NCBI GenBank assembly: GCA_016744335.1 | Contig: JADGEO010000006.1 | Coordinates: forward strand, 1-64,000 | Direction: 5' to 3' | Source of the DNA: Anaerolineales bacterium | GTDB lineage: Bacteria; Chloroflexota; Anaerolineae; Anaerolineales; Villigracilaceae | Length of the DNA: 64,000 nucleotides | Shown here: positions 16,534-24,408 of the stretch, in pieces | Numbering within the stretch: the stretch's first letter is position 1 | Layout of the letters: every line of letters begins with the position of its first letter | The notes under the pieces: generated by a model | Told to the model about the DNA's origin: nothing | Databases searched by the model: none | The model's input: only the letters and a program-made list of their open reading frames with translations | Program-made: the position numbers and the translations under genes

Positions 16534-18316
16534 ACTCTATAACGGGTACAAATTCAAACTTGGTCACATCGACCAAGCCTAAATCTGAAATTCTTAATTC
16601 GGGGATAACGACCAAGCCAAGCAAAGAAAATTGCATATTTGGGCTATTTAGTGTACATCCGCAAGCCTTGAAACCATCTAAAACCGATGCCGCCTTTTTT
16701 GCCACAATCGAAGCCTCTTCGCGAGACATCAGCCCAGCAATTTCCAGCTCAACCATGCCAATCACTTCGCCATCTTTCACGACCACTTGCCCCCCGCCAA
16801 TTTCGGCGAGTTTATTCGCGGCAATTGCCATATCTTCTTCGTTTGTGCCTGTCACAATCATATTATGGCTATCATGTGAGTAAGTGGAAGCAATGCCACA
16901 CTGCTCGGTAAAACCAAATCCGCTCACGAGACCTACGCTTATTCTACCGGTAGCATTATGCCTTTCAGCAACAGCGAGCTTTGCAATATCACGCTCAATA
17001 TCTGTTTGGATTTGACCATTTTTTGGCTGGATTTCTATCTTAAGATGTTTGGTGGGTGCCTGATTTTCTATCACGCCGATGACATTCGCCGTGACGCTCT
17101 TGTGTGAGCTTGATTCCGTTAAAATAGCAAAATCTTGCGCCTCGAGCGGTTTCGCCAAGTGGACAGATTTTCGCACCCATTCTGGATATTCAATCTTTGG
17201 CAAGTCAATCGTCAAATCGCCATTTTCTGCAATCACCTGCCCTTTGGCGATGACCATTTCGGGTGAAAAATCGTTTAGGTCTTCAACAATCAGCACATCT
17301 GCCCATCGGCTGGGGGCAATCATGCCCATTTTACGAGATACGCCAAAATGTTCGGCGGTGTTAATTGTCATCATCTGAAGTGCAATCATCGGTGGCAAGC
17401 CCACGTCAAGAGCGTGGTGCAAAACTCTGTCCATGTGCCCATCTTCAACGAGCGTTTCCACATGAGAATCATCGGTGCAGAGCAAAAATCGGCGTGAATC
17501 CAGTTTATGTTCAAGAATCGCACCTACTTGAGATTCAACATCGTGCCAAGCCGAGCCGTAGCGGAGCATGGGGCTCATGCCCTGCCGCGCCCGAGCAATG
17601 GCGTCTTCGGGGCGTGTGCCTTCGTGATCGTCTTCGATGCCAGCGGCAACATAACCGTGAAAATCTACCCCTAAATCAAGGTTTGGATAATGTCCGCCAA
17701 TTGTTTTGCCTGCATCACGTGCGGCGGCAATTTCTTCCATCATTTTATCGCTGGCATTGAAAACACCAGGGAAATCCATCACTTCACCGAGACCGATAAT
17801 ACCGTCCCATTGCATGGCTTCGGCGACATCATCAGGCGTGATTTCTGCGCCCGGGGTTTCAAATCCTGGTGCAGAGGGGACACAAGATGGCATCTGCACC
17901 CAAACGTGGATGGGCTGCTCAGCGGCTTCATCAACCATCAGTTTTACACCCTTGAGACCAAAAACATTGGCGATTTCATGCGGGTCAGCGAAAATACCCG
18001 TTGTGCCACGTTTGGCAACTGCACGTACAAATTCAGTGACAGTCACCATGCCTGACTCAACGTGCATGTGTCCATCGAGCAAGCCGGGGACAAGATATTT
18101 GCCGCCAGCATCAATAATTTGCGTGTTTTCGCCAACACAATGCGAAGCGTTTTCGCCAACAAAGGCGATATGCCCGTCAACGATGGCAATGTCGGTATTG
18201 GGGATGTATTCGCCAGTTTGAACGCTAACCCAAACACCGTTACGAATAACGATGTCGGCAGTTTCGCGCCCCATAGCGACGTTTACGAGTTTTTTTGTAA
18301 GATTTAAAGATGACAT
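16532..18316 (-). CDS. ade: Adenine deaminase
   Basis: A 594-residue amidohydrolase matching the Ade family in length and domain order. A beta-sandwich N-terminus (VIRNGVWVSVQTGEYIP) precedes the TIM barrel with VPGLLDGHMHVESGMV (His pair near residue 100), GIFADPHEIANVFG, GGHYPNLD and the LLCTDDSHVETL segment near 270. The Ade-specific C-terminal domain includes ERHNATGRISVGLVSGFGF, ATYSHDSHNMIVTG and GCTLNSPNMQFSLLGLVVIP. It converts adenine to hypoxanthine plus ammonia with a binuclear metal site. The Shine-Dalgarno is weak (GAAAGA). A 270-base repeat-rich gap separates it from the 8-oxoguanine deaminase gene. Confidence 0.94.
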   Translation of the reverse strand: MSSLNLTKKLVNVAMGRETADIVIRNGVWVSVQTGEYIPNTDIAIVDGHIAFVGENASHCVGENTQIIDAGGKYLVPGLLDGHMHVESGMVTVTEFVRAVAKRGTTGIFADPHEIANVFGLKGVKLMVDEAAEQPIHVWVQMPSCVPSAPGFETPGAEITPDDVAEAMQWDGIIGLGEVMDFPGVFNASDKMMEEIAAARDAGKTIGGHYPNLDLGVDFHGYVAAGIEDDHEGTRPEDAIARARQGMSPMLRYGSAWHDVESQVGAILEHKLDSRRFLLCTDDSHVETLVEDGHMDRVLHHALDVGLPPMIALQMMTINTAEHFGVSRKMGMIAPSRWADVLIVEDLNDFSPEMVIAKGQVIAENGDLTIDLPKIEYPEWVRKSVHLAKPLEAQDFAILTESSSHKSVTANVIGVIENQAPTKHLKIEIQPKNGQIQTDIERDIAKLAVAERHNATGRISVGLVSGFGFTEQCGIASTYSHDSHNMIVTGTNEEDMAIAANKLAEIGGGQVVVKDGEVIGMVELEIAGLMSREEASIVAKKAASVLDGFKACGCTLNSPNMQFSLLGLVVIPELRISDLGLVDVTKFEFVPVIE

Positions 18317-18369
18317 AATTTTTTCTTTCGGTTATAGGTTGAAGGTTTAAAGTTGTAAGTTTGCAAGAG

Positions 18370-18585
18370 GCAAGTTAAGGACTAAAGTCCTTACTACGAG
18401 GGGAATTCTTTGTAGTAATCGCTTTAGCGATTGTTTGGTTCTTTGAACCGTGGCTGTTTTTTTCTATTTGCTCAAACAGTTTTCTCTTTTTTGATGATAG
18501 ATGTGTGTTGCATTTGAAAAATGTGCTGCACATTGGGTTAAATCAAATGATGTTTAACCCGAAGTCAAGTGCAATGTAGCCCTTT
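18370..18585. repeat. Cluster of small hairpins upstream of ade
   Basis: This 271-base gap has no gene. It holds a chain of short stems: GGAC-TAAA-GTCC, AATCGCT-TT-AGCGATT, GGTTC-TTT-GAACC, AATGTG-CTG-CACATT and GGGTTAAA...TTTAACCC. The first belongs to a GTAGTAAGGACTTTAGTCC-type family seen also at 60954-61010. It may act as a stability element or partial terminator after the first gene of the block. Confidence 0.55.
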
Positions 18586-18588
18586 TAT

Positions 18589-19971
18589 TTATTTTTCTAA
18601 AAGTCTCTTCGCCGCTATATTATGCTTTTCAATCAACTTTCGCTCATCTACTGTGATCAACTGTCCTTCTTTGATAACGAATTTCCCGTTCACAACCGTG
18701 TAATTCGCTTTGACGGGTTGGGCAAAGATGGTCGCGGCGACGGGATCGTGGAGTGCGCCCGCGTAATCAAGAGTATCAAGTTTGATGGCGAAAAAGTCGG
18801 CGACTTTGCCAACTTCGAGAGAGCCAATGTCCTTGCGTCCTAAGACATCTGCGCCGCCGCGTGTAGCGAGATATAATGCATCTCTAGCAGTCATTAGTTT
18901 TCGGTTTTCGCTGGAGAGAGAATATCCCGTAATACCTTCTTTGACGCGGGCGAGCAACATTGCTTGCCGTACTTCGCCAAGTAGATGTGAGCCGTCGTTG
19001 GAAGCAGAGCCATCCACGGCGATGCTCACTTTTACGCCAGCTTCGGTTAATTCTTTAATTGGGGCGATGCCAGAGGCAAGTCGCATATTCGAGGAGGGGC
19101 AGTGGGCTACGCCGCAACCTTCTTTTGCGAAAAGGTCAATTTCTTCTTGATTAACATAAACTGAGTGGGCGAACCAAACATCGTTGCCAATAAAACCAAC
19201 TTCTTTCATATAGTCTACGGGACGATGCCCAAACATATCAATGCAGAATTGTTCTTCGTCTTCGGTTTCGGCGAGATGGGTGTGTAATTGCACGCCGTAT
19301 TCTCTCGCTAAAATTGCCGATTGCTTCATTAATTCAGATGTAACGCTGAAAGGGGAGCAAGGGGCAAGCACGATTTGGGTCATCGAGCCAGCTTTGGGAT
19401 CGTGATAACGTTCGATGAGACGCTGGGAATCTGCGAGAATCGCTTCTTCTGTGTCCACAACGGAATCAGGAGGAAGTCCACCGTCTTTTTCGCTCAAGCT
19501 CATTGACCCGCGAGAAGCGTGGAGGCGCATCCCGATCTCTTTTGCGGCATCAATCTCATCGTCCAACTTGCTTCCGTTTGGATAGAGATAGAGGTGATCG
19601 GACGCGGTTGTGCATCCCGAAAAGGCGAGTTCTGCCAGTGCAGTTTGAGTGGATATGAAAATGTCTTCAGGCGTTAGCCCCGCCCAAATCGGATAGAGGG
19701 TTTTGAGCCAGTTGAAGAGATTTGCGTCTTGTGCGGGGGGCACAACGCGGGTTAGGGTTTGGTAAAAATGGTGATGGGTGTTGACCAAGCCGGGGAGAAG
19801 GGCGTGCCCGCTTAGATCAAGAATTTCATTGGCAGTTTTTGGGAGTTCGGTGGTGGTGCCAACTTGCTCGATAAATCCATCGCGAATAAAAAGACCACCA
19901 GACGCGATTTCGCGCTGATGGTCGTCCATTGTTACTAGAATCGTAGCATTTTTTACGAGAAGGGTGGACAT
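18589..19971 (-). CDS. 8-oxoguanine deaminase (SsnA-like amidohydrolase)
   Basis: A 460-residue amidohydrolase of the guanine/8-oxoguanine deaminase group. Metal ligands are LVNTHHHFYQTLTR (near residue 65), LHTHLAETEDEE (near 230), a His in VWFAHSVYV (near 270) and the Asp in VSIAVDGSASNDGSHLLGE (near 320). That last segment is typical of 8-oxoguanine deaminases. It would convert 8-oxoguanine to urate plus ammonia. The related SsnA protein of E. coli and Clostridia belongs to the same purine clusters as ygeW and ygeY. It is the first gene of the block, with AAAGGA before the ATG and a strong operator-flanked promoter at 20034-20062. Guanine deaminase activity is the main alternative. Confidence 0.85.
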   Translation of the reverse strand: MSTLLVKNATILVTMDDHQREIASGGLFIRDGFIEQVGTTTELPKTANEILDLSGHALLPGLVNTHHHFYQTLTRVVPPAQDANLFNWLKTLYPIWAGLTPEDIFISTQTALAELAFSGCTTASDHLYLYPNGSKLDDEIDAAKEIGMRLHASRGSMSLSEKDGGLPPDSVVDTEEAILADSQRLIERYHDPKAGSMTQIVLAPCSPFSVTSELMKQSAILAREYGVQLHTHLAETEDEEQFCIDMFGHRPVDYMKEVGFIGNDVWFAHSVYVNQEEIDLFAKEGCGVAHCPSSNMRLASGIAPIKELTEAGVKVSIAVDGSASNDGSHLLGEVRQAMLLARVKEGITGYSLSSENRKLMTARDALYLATRGGADVLGRKDIGSLEVGKVADFFAIKLDTLDYAGALHDPVAATIFAQPVKANYTVVNGKFVIKEGQLITVDERKLIEKHNIAAKRLLEK

Positions 19972-20012
19972 ATTTGTTTAGTCCTTTAATTAGTGCTTTT
20001 CAATGAGGTTTG

Positions 20013-20027
20013 AGTTGTCAGACAACT
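20013..20027. promoter_or_regulatory. GntR-type operator O1
   Basis: A perfect 15-base palindrome, AGTTGTC-A-GACAACT, overlaps the predicted transcription start of the purine block. Its core TTGTCAGACAA is identical to the site at 20067-20077. Confidence 0.75.
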
Positions 20028-20033
20028 TCCTAT

Positions 20034-20062
20034 AGTTTAGCAAAATTTGGAGAGGATGTCAA
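20034..20062 (-). promoter_or_regulatory. Promoter of the purine-catabolism block
   Basis: On the minus strand, TTGACA (20057-20062), a 17-base spacer and TAAACT (20034-20039) precede the deaminase gene. Operators flank it on both sides: O2 just upstream of the -35 and O1 at the start point. Confidence 0.8.
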
Positions 20063-20066
20063 TAAG

Positions 20067-20077
20067 TTGTCAGACAA
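20067..20077. promoter_or_regulatory. GntR-type operator O2
   Basis: A second TTGTCAGACAA palindrome. Its centre is 52 bases from that of O1, close to five helical turns, so two regulator dimers would sit on the same DNA face. Confidence 0.72.
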
Positions 20078-20100
20078 GTTTCTTCTAAAAACTTAACAAA

Positions 20101-20140
20101 AAAAAGCGAGACAGCAACTTTCGCTGTCTCGCTTTTTTTT
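20101..20140. terminator. Terminator of the cold-shock gene
   Basis: AAAAAGCGAGACAGC pairs perfectly with GCTGTCTCGCTTTTT across a 7-base loop, with A and T runs on both sides. It terminates the minus-strand cold-shock transcript before the purine promoter. Confidence 0.88.
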
Positions 20141-20160
20141 TGTGTTATTTTGAAATCGTT

Positions 20161-20370
20161 TTAGATTACAACAACGTCTTCTGCTTGTAAGCCTTTTTGG
20201 CCTTGTGTAACAGAAAATTCTACACGTTGTCCTTCTTCTAGGTTTTTGTAGCCATCACCAACGATAGCATTGAAGTGGACGAAAACATCGCCACCTGAAG
20301 CACGTTCGATAAAACCGTAGCCTTTGCTACCGTTGAACCATTTAACTGTACCTTGTTCTTTTTCAGACAT
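20161..20370 (-). CDS. csp: Cold-shock domain protein
   Basis: A 69-residue single cold-shock domain. RNP1 and RNP2 are visible as GSKGYGFIE and DVFVHFNAI, after the N-terminal GTVKWFN. It binds single-stranded RNA/DNA and acts as an RNA chaperone. AAAGGAG precedes the ATG. The leader is about 100 bases from the predicted start point and is able to form a closing stem GTCGCT/AGCGAC, as in temperature-responsive csp leaders. It is monocistronic, between its own promoter (20475-20503) and a strong terminator. Confidence 0.95.
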   Translation of the reverse strand: MSEKEQGTVKWFNGSKGYGFIERASGGDVFVHFNAIVGDGYKNLEEGQRVEFSVTQGQKGLQAEDVVVI

Positions 20371-20474
20371 AATTTGAAACTCCTTTTTATAGATTAGTAT
20401 GTCGCTGGGTCAAGCATGGGTTCCAAATCAAAATCTTACTCTTGCGTTAGAACTTCTGTTAATCAAGCGACGTA

Positions 20475-20503
20475 AGTTTACCTTGTTATTATTCTTGCGT
20501 CAA
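20475..20503 (-). promoter_or_regulatory. Promoter of the cold-shock gene
   Basis: On the minus strand, TTGACG (20498-20503), 17 bases, then TAAACT (20475-20480). The predicted leader is about 98 bases and structured. Confidence 0.65.
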
Positions 20504-20571
20504 CAGAGATTTTTAACCAATATCCTCTCAATCTACGTTCTTGAGAGCGAATAGAAAGCGGGTGTTTTGAA

Positions 20572-20769
20572 TTACTTCATTCGCTTAATGGCGTGGGTGA
20601 GAGTTTTATCTGATAATTCTGCAAAGCTCATCACCACAGAACGTGCAATAATGGGCAAATCGGAGTGGATATGGTGAAGTCCTGGCAAGGTATTGATTTC
20701 GAGTACGTGTGGGTTTCCGTCCTCGTCTAAGCGAATATCTACTTGTCCACCATCTCGACATTGGATGGT
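20572..20769 (-). pseudogene. C-terminal relic of an ATP-grasp ligase (D-Ala-D-Ala ligase-like)
   Basis: The minus strand is open over about 65 codons to a TAA at 20572-20574. It encodes CRDGGQVDIRLDEDGNPHV followed by LEINTLPGLHHIHSDLPI and a C-terminal helix. This is the metal/ATP-binding end of D-alanine-D-alanine ligase-like ATP-grasp proteins (D-x-R and E-I-N-T motifs). Homology stops abruptly near 20770, where AT-rich sequence and a 20-base palindrome begin. No N-terminal domain exists in the 240 bases upstream. It is therefore a truncated remnant, too short to be an enzyme. The rest of 20371-21008 has the csp leader and promoter. Confidence 0.75.
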
Positions 20770-20802
20770 GCACGGGGATTTAGGTTTTTTTTCGCGGTAT
20801 TT

Positions 20803-20822
20803 GCTAAATTCGCGAATTTAGC
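20803..20822. promoter_or_regulatory. Perfect 20-base palindrome
   Basis: GCTAAATTCGCGAATTTAGC is a gapless perfect palindrome at the broken edge of the ATP-grasp relic. It could be an operator for the gene at 21009 or an insertion scar. Confidence 0.5.
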
Positions 20823-21008
20823 GTTTAAAAGATCGTATTTTGTCTTCTGCGGGAGGCTTTTTCGTTCAAAACTAGTTTTTAGTGGTGTTAGAAATGCGAA
20901 ATCACAACTATCGAGTTAGGTTCATGGCAGAAAATCCCTACAGATTTTTTATGCTAGAATAGCTCGCGTCGTGTTTTATATAAAAGAGTTCAGAAAAGGA
21001 AGGCGATA

Positions 21009-21479
21009 ATGACAGATACAATTTTACTTAAATCGAAAGATGAAGTGATTATGAGCTTAGATTTCAAAGCTTATCGTAGCACCGTTGAGCGATATGTGGT
21101 GCAGTTTTTGCCTACACCTGAGGAAAAACAAGAGGTTGAAATCAAAACACCGTGGGGGGAGATACTTACTGTGAGCAAGGGCAATTATATTGTTAACGAA
21201 TTAGATTCGCCTAAAGATAAATGGCCTGTAGAAGAAAGTATTTTTGAAAAAACTTATGCAATTACCCGTCCCCATTATTGTGTCAAAAAAGCATTAACAG
21301 ATCTTGTTCCGCTTGTGGATGCCGTAGGAGATCCCGACCAAAAAGTGCGCGTAGAAACCTTAGAGGGTGTTGTTTCTGTACGAGCAGGAGATTTTTATTT
21401 GGCGCGTGGCGTAGACTGTGAGATTTGGCCCTATCCCAAAGATAAAGTAGATGATGTGATGGAGATTGTTGAAGAATAA
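21009..21479 (+). CDS. Protein with two PGDYG-like repeats
   Basis: A 156-residue cytosolic protein of unknown function. It has an internal duplication. Residues 43-83 (VEIKTPWGEILTV, KGNYIVNE, KWPVEESIFEKTY) and 113-152 (VRVETLEGVVSV, AGDFYLAR, IWPYPKDKVDD) align with conserved G-[ND]-[YF] and W-P spacing. This pattern resembles PGDYG-type small domains. AAGGAAGG precedes the ATG and a TAGAAT box lies at 20955-20960. It is monocistronic, with a strong terminator right after the stop. The family assignment is tentative. Confidence 0.7.
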   Translation: MTDTILLKSKDEVIMSLDFKAYRSTVERYVVQFLPTPEEKQEVEIKTPWGEILTVSKGNYIVNELDSPKDKWPVEESIFEKTYAITRPHYCVKKALTDLVPLVDAVGDPDQKVRVETLEGVVSVRAGDFYLARGVDCEIWPYPKDKVDDVMEIVEE

Positions 21480-21482
21480 ACC

Positions 21483-21518
21483 AAGAGACCGAGCTTTAGA
21501 AACTCGGTCTCTTTTTTC
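21483..21518 (+). terminator. Intrinsic terminator of the PGDYG-like gene
   Basis: AAGAGACCGAG pairs with CTCGGTCTCTT across a 9-base loop and is followed by a T-run, starting 4 bases after the stop codon. Confidence 0.9.
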
Positions 21519-21625
21519 TTGATTTGGGCTTGCTTTACCTTTTTAACATTTTTTTGTCCCCTAACTTGGTTTTCTTATCCTTTTCTCATTCGCTGTTTCG
21601 CGAGTTTTGGTTTTCTGTGACAATA

Positions 21626-21754
21626 GGCTCTGTCGGGAATAAAATTCTTAACCGCTAATCGGAAGGGCAGGATTCTTCCCCCTAATCTTTGCTAAAAAAC
21701 AAAAATCAGTGAGATTGGTGAAGATTGGCAGTTAAGAAACTTGAGAACTTTAAC
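21626..21754. repeat. About 129-base dispersed repeat, copy 1
   Basis: The segment from GGCTCTGTCGGGAATAAAA to TTGAGAACTTTAAC recurs in the opposite orientation at 56649-56779 with high identity, including AATAAAATTCTTAACC and TTGGTGAAGATTGGC. No coding potential. It occupies the gap between the PGDYG-like gene and the coiled-coil gene. Confidence 0.7.
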
Positions 21755-21785
21755 CCAAAAATTATTTTCGATAGAGTCAAATATA

Positions 21786-22967
21786 TCAGGATTTCTTCTC
21801 ATGCCCCATTACACGTTCAGATGCGGTTAGCCATTCATGCGCCCAGTTCATCAGTTCTTGCATCTGATGTTCCGTTACATTTGCGCTTTGTTCTAGTTTA
21901 TCCTCCACCGTTTGAGCATCATCACCCAAAGTAGTTATTTTTTCTTCTACTGTAGCAACTTTTTTCTGTAAGCCCTTCATGGTTTCGTCTTGGGTAAGCC
22001 CATAACCTGTCCAGCGTTTTTGGTCATCGGCTTTGAAAGTGACCCATTCTTGCCGTAACTTATCTTCAGAAAGACGTTGCATTTCAACAATTTCGTGAAC
22101 GCGTCTCTCAATTTTATGGCTAATTTCTTCGTAAGATTTTTCTGCTTTTTGGGCGGCACGAGTAGTCTCTTCGGACCTTTGCAGGTGAGTTTCAAGTAAC
22201 TCCGTTTTTTCGTTAAATCTATCTGCTTCTTCTATCCATTTTTTCCAAGCGCGTTCACGATCTATTTGCTCAATAGAGAATTTATCTAAAAACTCACTTT
22301 GTTCTTGTTTACGTTTATGTTCACTGGCTAAAACTTCGGCAACGCGCACATCGATATTTTTTAGTGTATCGGCATTAAGTTGGCGTTTCTCGCGATCTTC
22401 GTCAAGGCGTTTTCTGAGGGCTATAATTTCGCCTTGTGTATCGGTTAGTTGCTTAATATCTTGGCCGCGACTGTCTTCATGTAAATTTTGTGCGTATTTT
22501 AAATCTTTATTGCTCTTAATGACCTCATCAAAGCTCGCTCTAATTTCTGTAAATGAGGCACTTAAACGCAAATCTTCGGCTTCACGCGCTTTTAGACCGC
22601 GCTCAAGGTGAGAGAAGTCTATTTTGCTACCGATGTCTGTAATCGCTTCGTTAAGTGGAGGGAATTCTTTTAGAAAACTCTCTCTTGTGTTTTTATCACG
22701 TTCTTTTGCACTGGTTTCTATTTTTTCAAATGTCGAGTTCATTTCCTCGCGTTGCTGAGAAAGAAATGAGTCGAATTGCTCCACCCTTGCCGCGAGCGAT
22801 GCATAGTTTTCTATAGCACTTTCAAGAGGTTTTATTTTCTGATCAAGTGTTTTAACTGTGCCGTTTAGCACTGCAATATGCTCAACTTGCGCGGCGATAG
22901 TTGCTTTATCTTTTCGCCGTTCTTCGTCTAACCAATCTAGTTGTTTAATAATTTGTTCAAATTCCAT
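21786..22967 (-). CDS. Coiled-coil protein
   Basis: A 393-residue protein, mostly heptad-patterned alpha-helix with high Glu, Lys, Gln and Arg and no membrane segment or signal peptide. It is SMC/myosin-like in composition but has no ATPase motifs. GGAGG precedes the ATG, and a TATAAT-like box lies about 40 bases upstream. Only 40 bases separate it from the end of the antiporter-like gene on the same strand, so it may be the last gene of that operon, perhaps a scaffold. Because coiled coils are compositionally alike, I assign no function. Confidence 0.75.
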   Translation of the reverse strand: MEFEQIIKQLDWLDEERRKDKATIAAQVEHIAVLNGTVKTLDQKIKPLESAIENYASLAARVEQFDSFLSQQREEMNSTFEKIETSAKERDKNTRESFLKEFPPLNEAITDIGSKIDFSHLERGLKAREAEDLRLSASFTEIRASFDEVIKSNKDLKYAQNLHEDSRGQDIKQLTDTQGEIIALRKRLDEDREKRQLNADTLKNIDVRVAEVLASEHKRKQEQSEFLDKFSIEQIDRERAWKKWIEEADRFNEKTELLETHLQRSEETTRAAQKAEKSYEEISHKIERRVHEIVEMQRLSEDKLRQEWVTFKADDQKRWTGYGLTQDETMKGLQKKVATVEEKITTLGDDAQTVEDKLEQSANVTEHQMQELMNWAHEWLTASERVMGHEKKS

Positions 22968-23007
22968 GGTGCCTCCAATGGAGAGATTGGCAAATTATAG
23001 CATAGGT

Positions 23008-24408
23008 TTATCCCCCAATATATCTAAAGGCTGATGGCAGGTTGCTCAAAACAGGATATGAAAATTGTGGGAAAATGCCCAGGAGCAGGATAAAGAAAAT
23101 ACCCAGACCGATTAGGATATTTTGCAACGTCCCGCCATTTAACGTCCAGCCATCTTCATCATCAGTCATAACTACAACCGCTAAAGTACGGATCGCGCCT
23201 GTTAATAGGCTTGCCAGCCCTATAGCAACCCAAGATGCGGCGATAATCTCTTCTTTTGCTACGCCACTCCAGATGGCAATAATAGGTGGAAAGCCTGCCA
23301 AAAGGGGCAACCCTATTGCAGAAAAATGGGCAAAAATTATGCCGCTGATAATAATGGGGTAGCGTTGTATCATTCCTTGTACATTTTTAAAATCGAGCGA
23401 TTTTTCTCGCATCTTCAATACCGAGAGGGCGAGTGACCAGATGACTAAACCCAATGCTTGAGGGATAAGGAGCAAAGAGAAGGCAGAAAGCTGATGGTCG
23501 GCAATCAAGCTCAGGGACAAGAGCGAAAATCCCATGTTGACGATAGAAGCGTAGCCCATCATCCGTCCGAGATGACGTTGGAACGCCGCCGACAGCCCTC
23601 CTGTTAGCACCATTATTAATCCCGCAGTACGTAAAACATTGGGAAGCTGGGGGTATTCGCGTAGCCAGGCGTAACGGTTTAGGAATCCAAGTGCAAAGAG
23701 GAAGACGGCGGTTGGTAAGAGCCAAAGAATGAATCCTACTGCGTAGGGGGATGCTTCTTCCATAAGGAGGGGAATCCATGTAAAGAGTGGGAAGATGGAG
23801 AGAAGAAAGGCAAAGCCTAGTGCTAATAATACCGCCGCTTGCGTAAGTAGCTCTATATCGCCGGGGCTAGATTCTACACCAGCTAAGAGCCAGCCAGAAA
23901 ACAGGATAAAAGGCATGGCTAAGGTTTGATAAATCAAAAAGCGGATAACGCCACGCCCTGGCTTATTTTCGGGTGGTGAGAGAAGGGGAACTGCGATTAA
24001 GATGGCGGTTTGAATAATGAGGGCGGCATATAAGAATGGCTCTACCGCGAGAGATGCGATAAGTAGGGCAAGGATTGTCATCCCCAATGGTACAAAACGG
24101 CGAGCGATATATGCCGCACTAGAGCCGAAGAACCAGAGTGCGGCTAAACCATAAAGAAGAGCCAAAAGGGATTGATCTTCGGGGTTTATGATGATTTGTC
24201 GCCCTAAAATTTCGATAGAATCAGATATTTTGAATGAGATATTTGCTGTAATGCGGATGGCGGTATTTATGGGAATAAGCCAAGCCAGTGCCGATAGAAA
24301 AAGCGCGCTAATGCCACCGAAGAAGGCTATAATATCGCCGCGTTTGATAAACCAGAGAAGGGGGGCGAGTAGTAGAGGGATACCAATCCAAATTAGGGGG
24401 GCGCTCAT
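23008..24408 (-). CDS. Complex I/Mrp antiporter-like membrane subunit (NuoN/HyfF-like)
   Basis: A 466-residue polytopic protein with about 14 membrane segments of the proton_antipo_M family. Characteristic parts are FPLFTWIPLLMEEASPYAVGF (near residues 205-225), which parallels the conserved acidic and Pro segment before the broken helix, and HLGRMMGYASIVNMGFSLLSL (near 275-295), matching the R-L-L-A-Y-S-S-I motif. Its ATG overlaps the upstream stop (ATGA), showing translational coupling. None of the hydrophilic NADH dehydrogenase or hydrogenase subunits is nearby. It probably forms an ion-translocating module with the next two genes. The partner redox enzyme is unknown. Confidence 0.8.
   Translation of the reverse strand: MSAPLIWIGIPLLLAPLLWFIKRGDIIAFFGGISALFLSALAWLIPINTAIRITANISFKISDSIEILGRQIIINPEDQSLLALLYGLAALWFFGSSAAYIARRFVPLGMTILALLIASLAVEPFLYAALIIQTAILIAVPLLSPPENKPGRGVIRFLIYQTLAMPFILFSGWLLAGVESSPGDIELLTQAAVLLALGFAFLLSIFPLFTWIPLLMEEASPYAVGFILWLLPTAVFLFALGFLNRYAWLREYPQLPNVLRTAGLIMVLTGGLSAAFQRHLGRMMGYASIVNMGFSLLSLSLIADHQLSAFSLLLIPQALGLVIWSLALSVLKMREKSLDFKNVQGMIQRYPIIISGIIFAHFSAIGLPLLAGFPPIIAIWSGVAKEEIIAASWVAIGLASLLTGAIRTLAVVVMTDDEDGWTLNGGTLQNILIGLGIFFILLLGIFPQFSYPVLSNLPSAFRYIGG

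Noticed and set aside
18370..18585. CRISPR-like array before ade
   Set aside because: The stems differ in sequence and spacing. There is no constant direct repeat and no cas genes.
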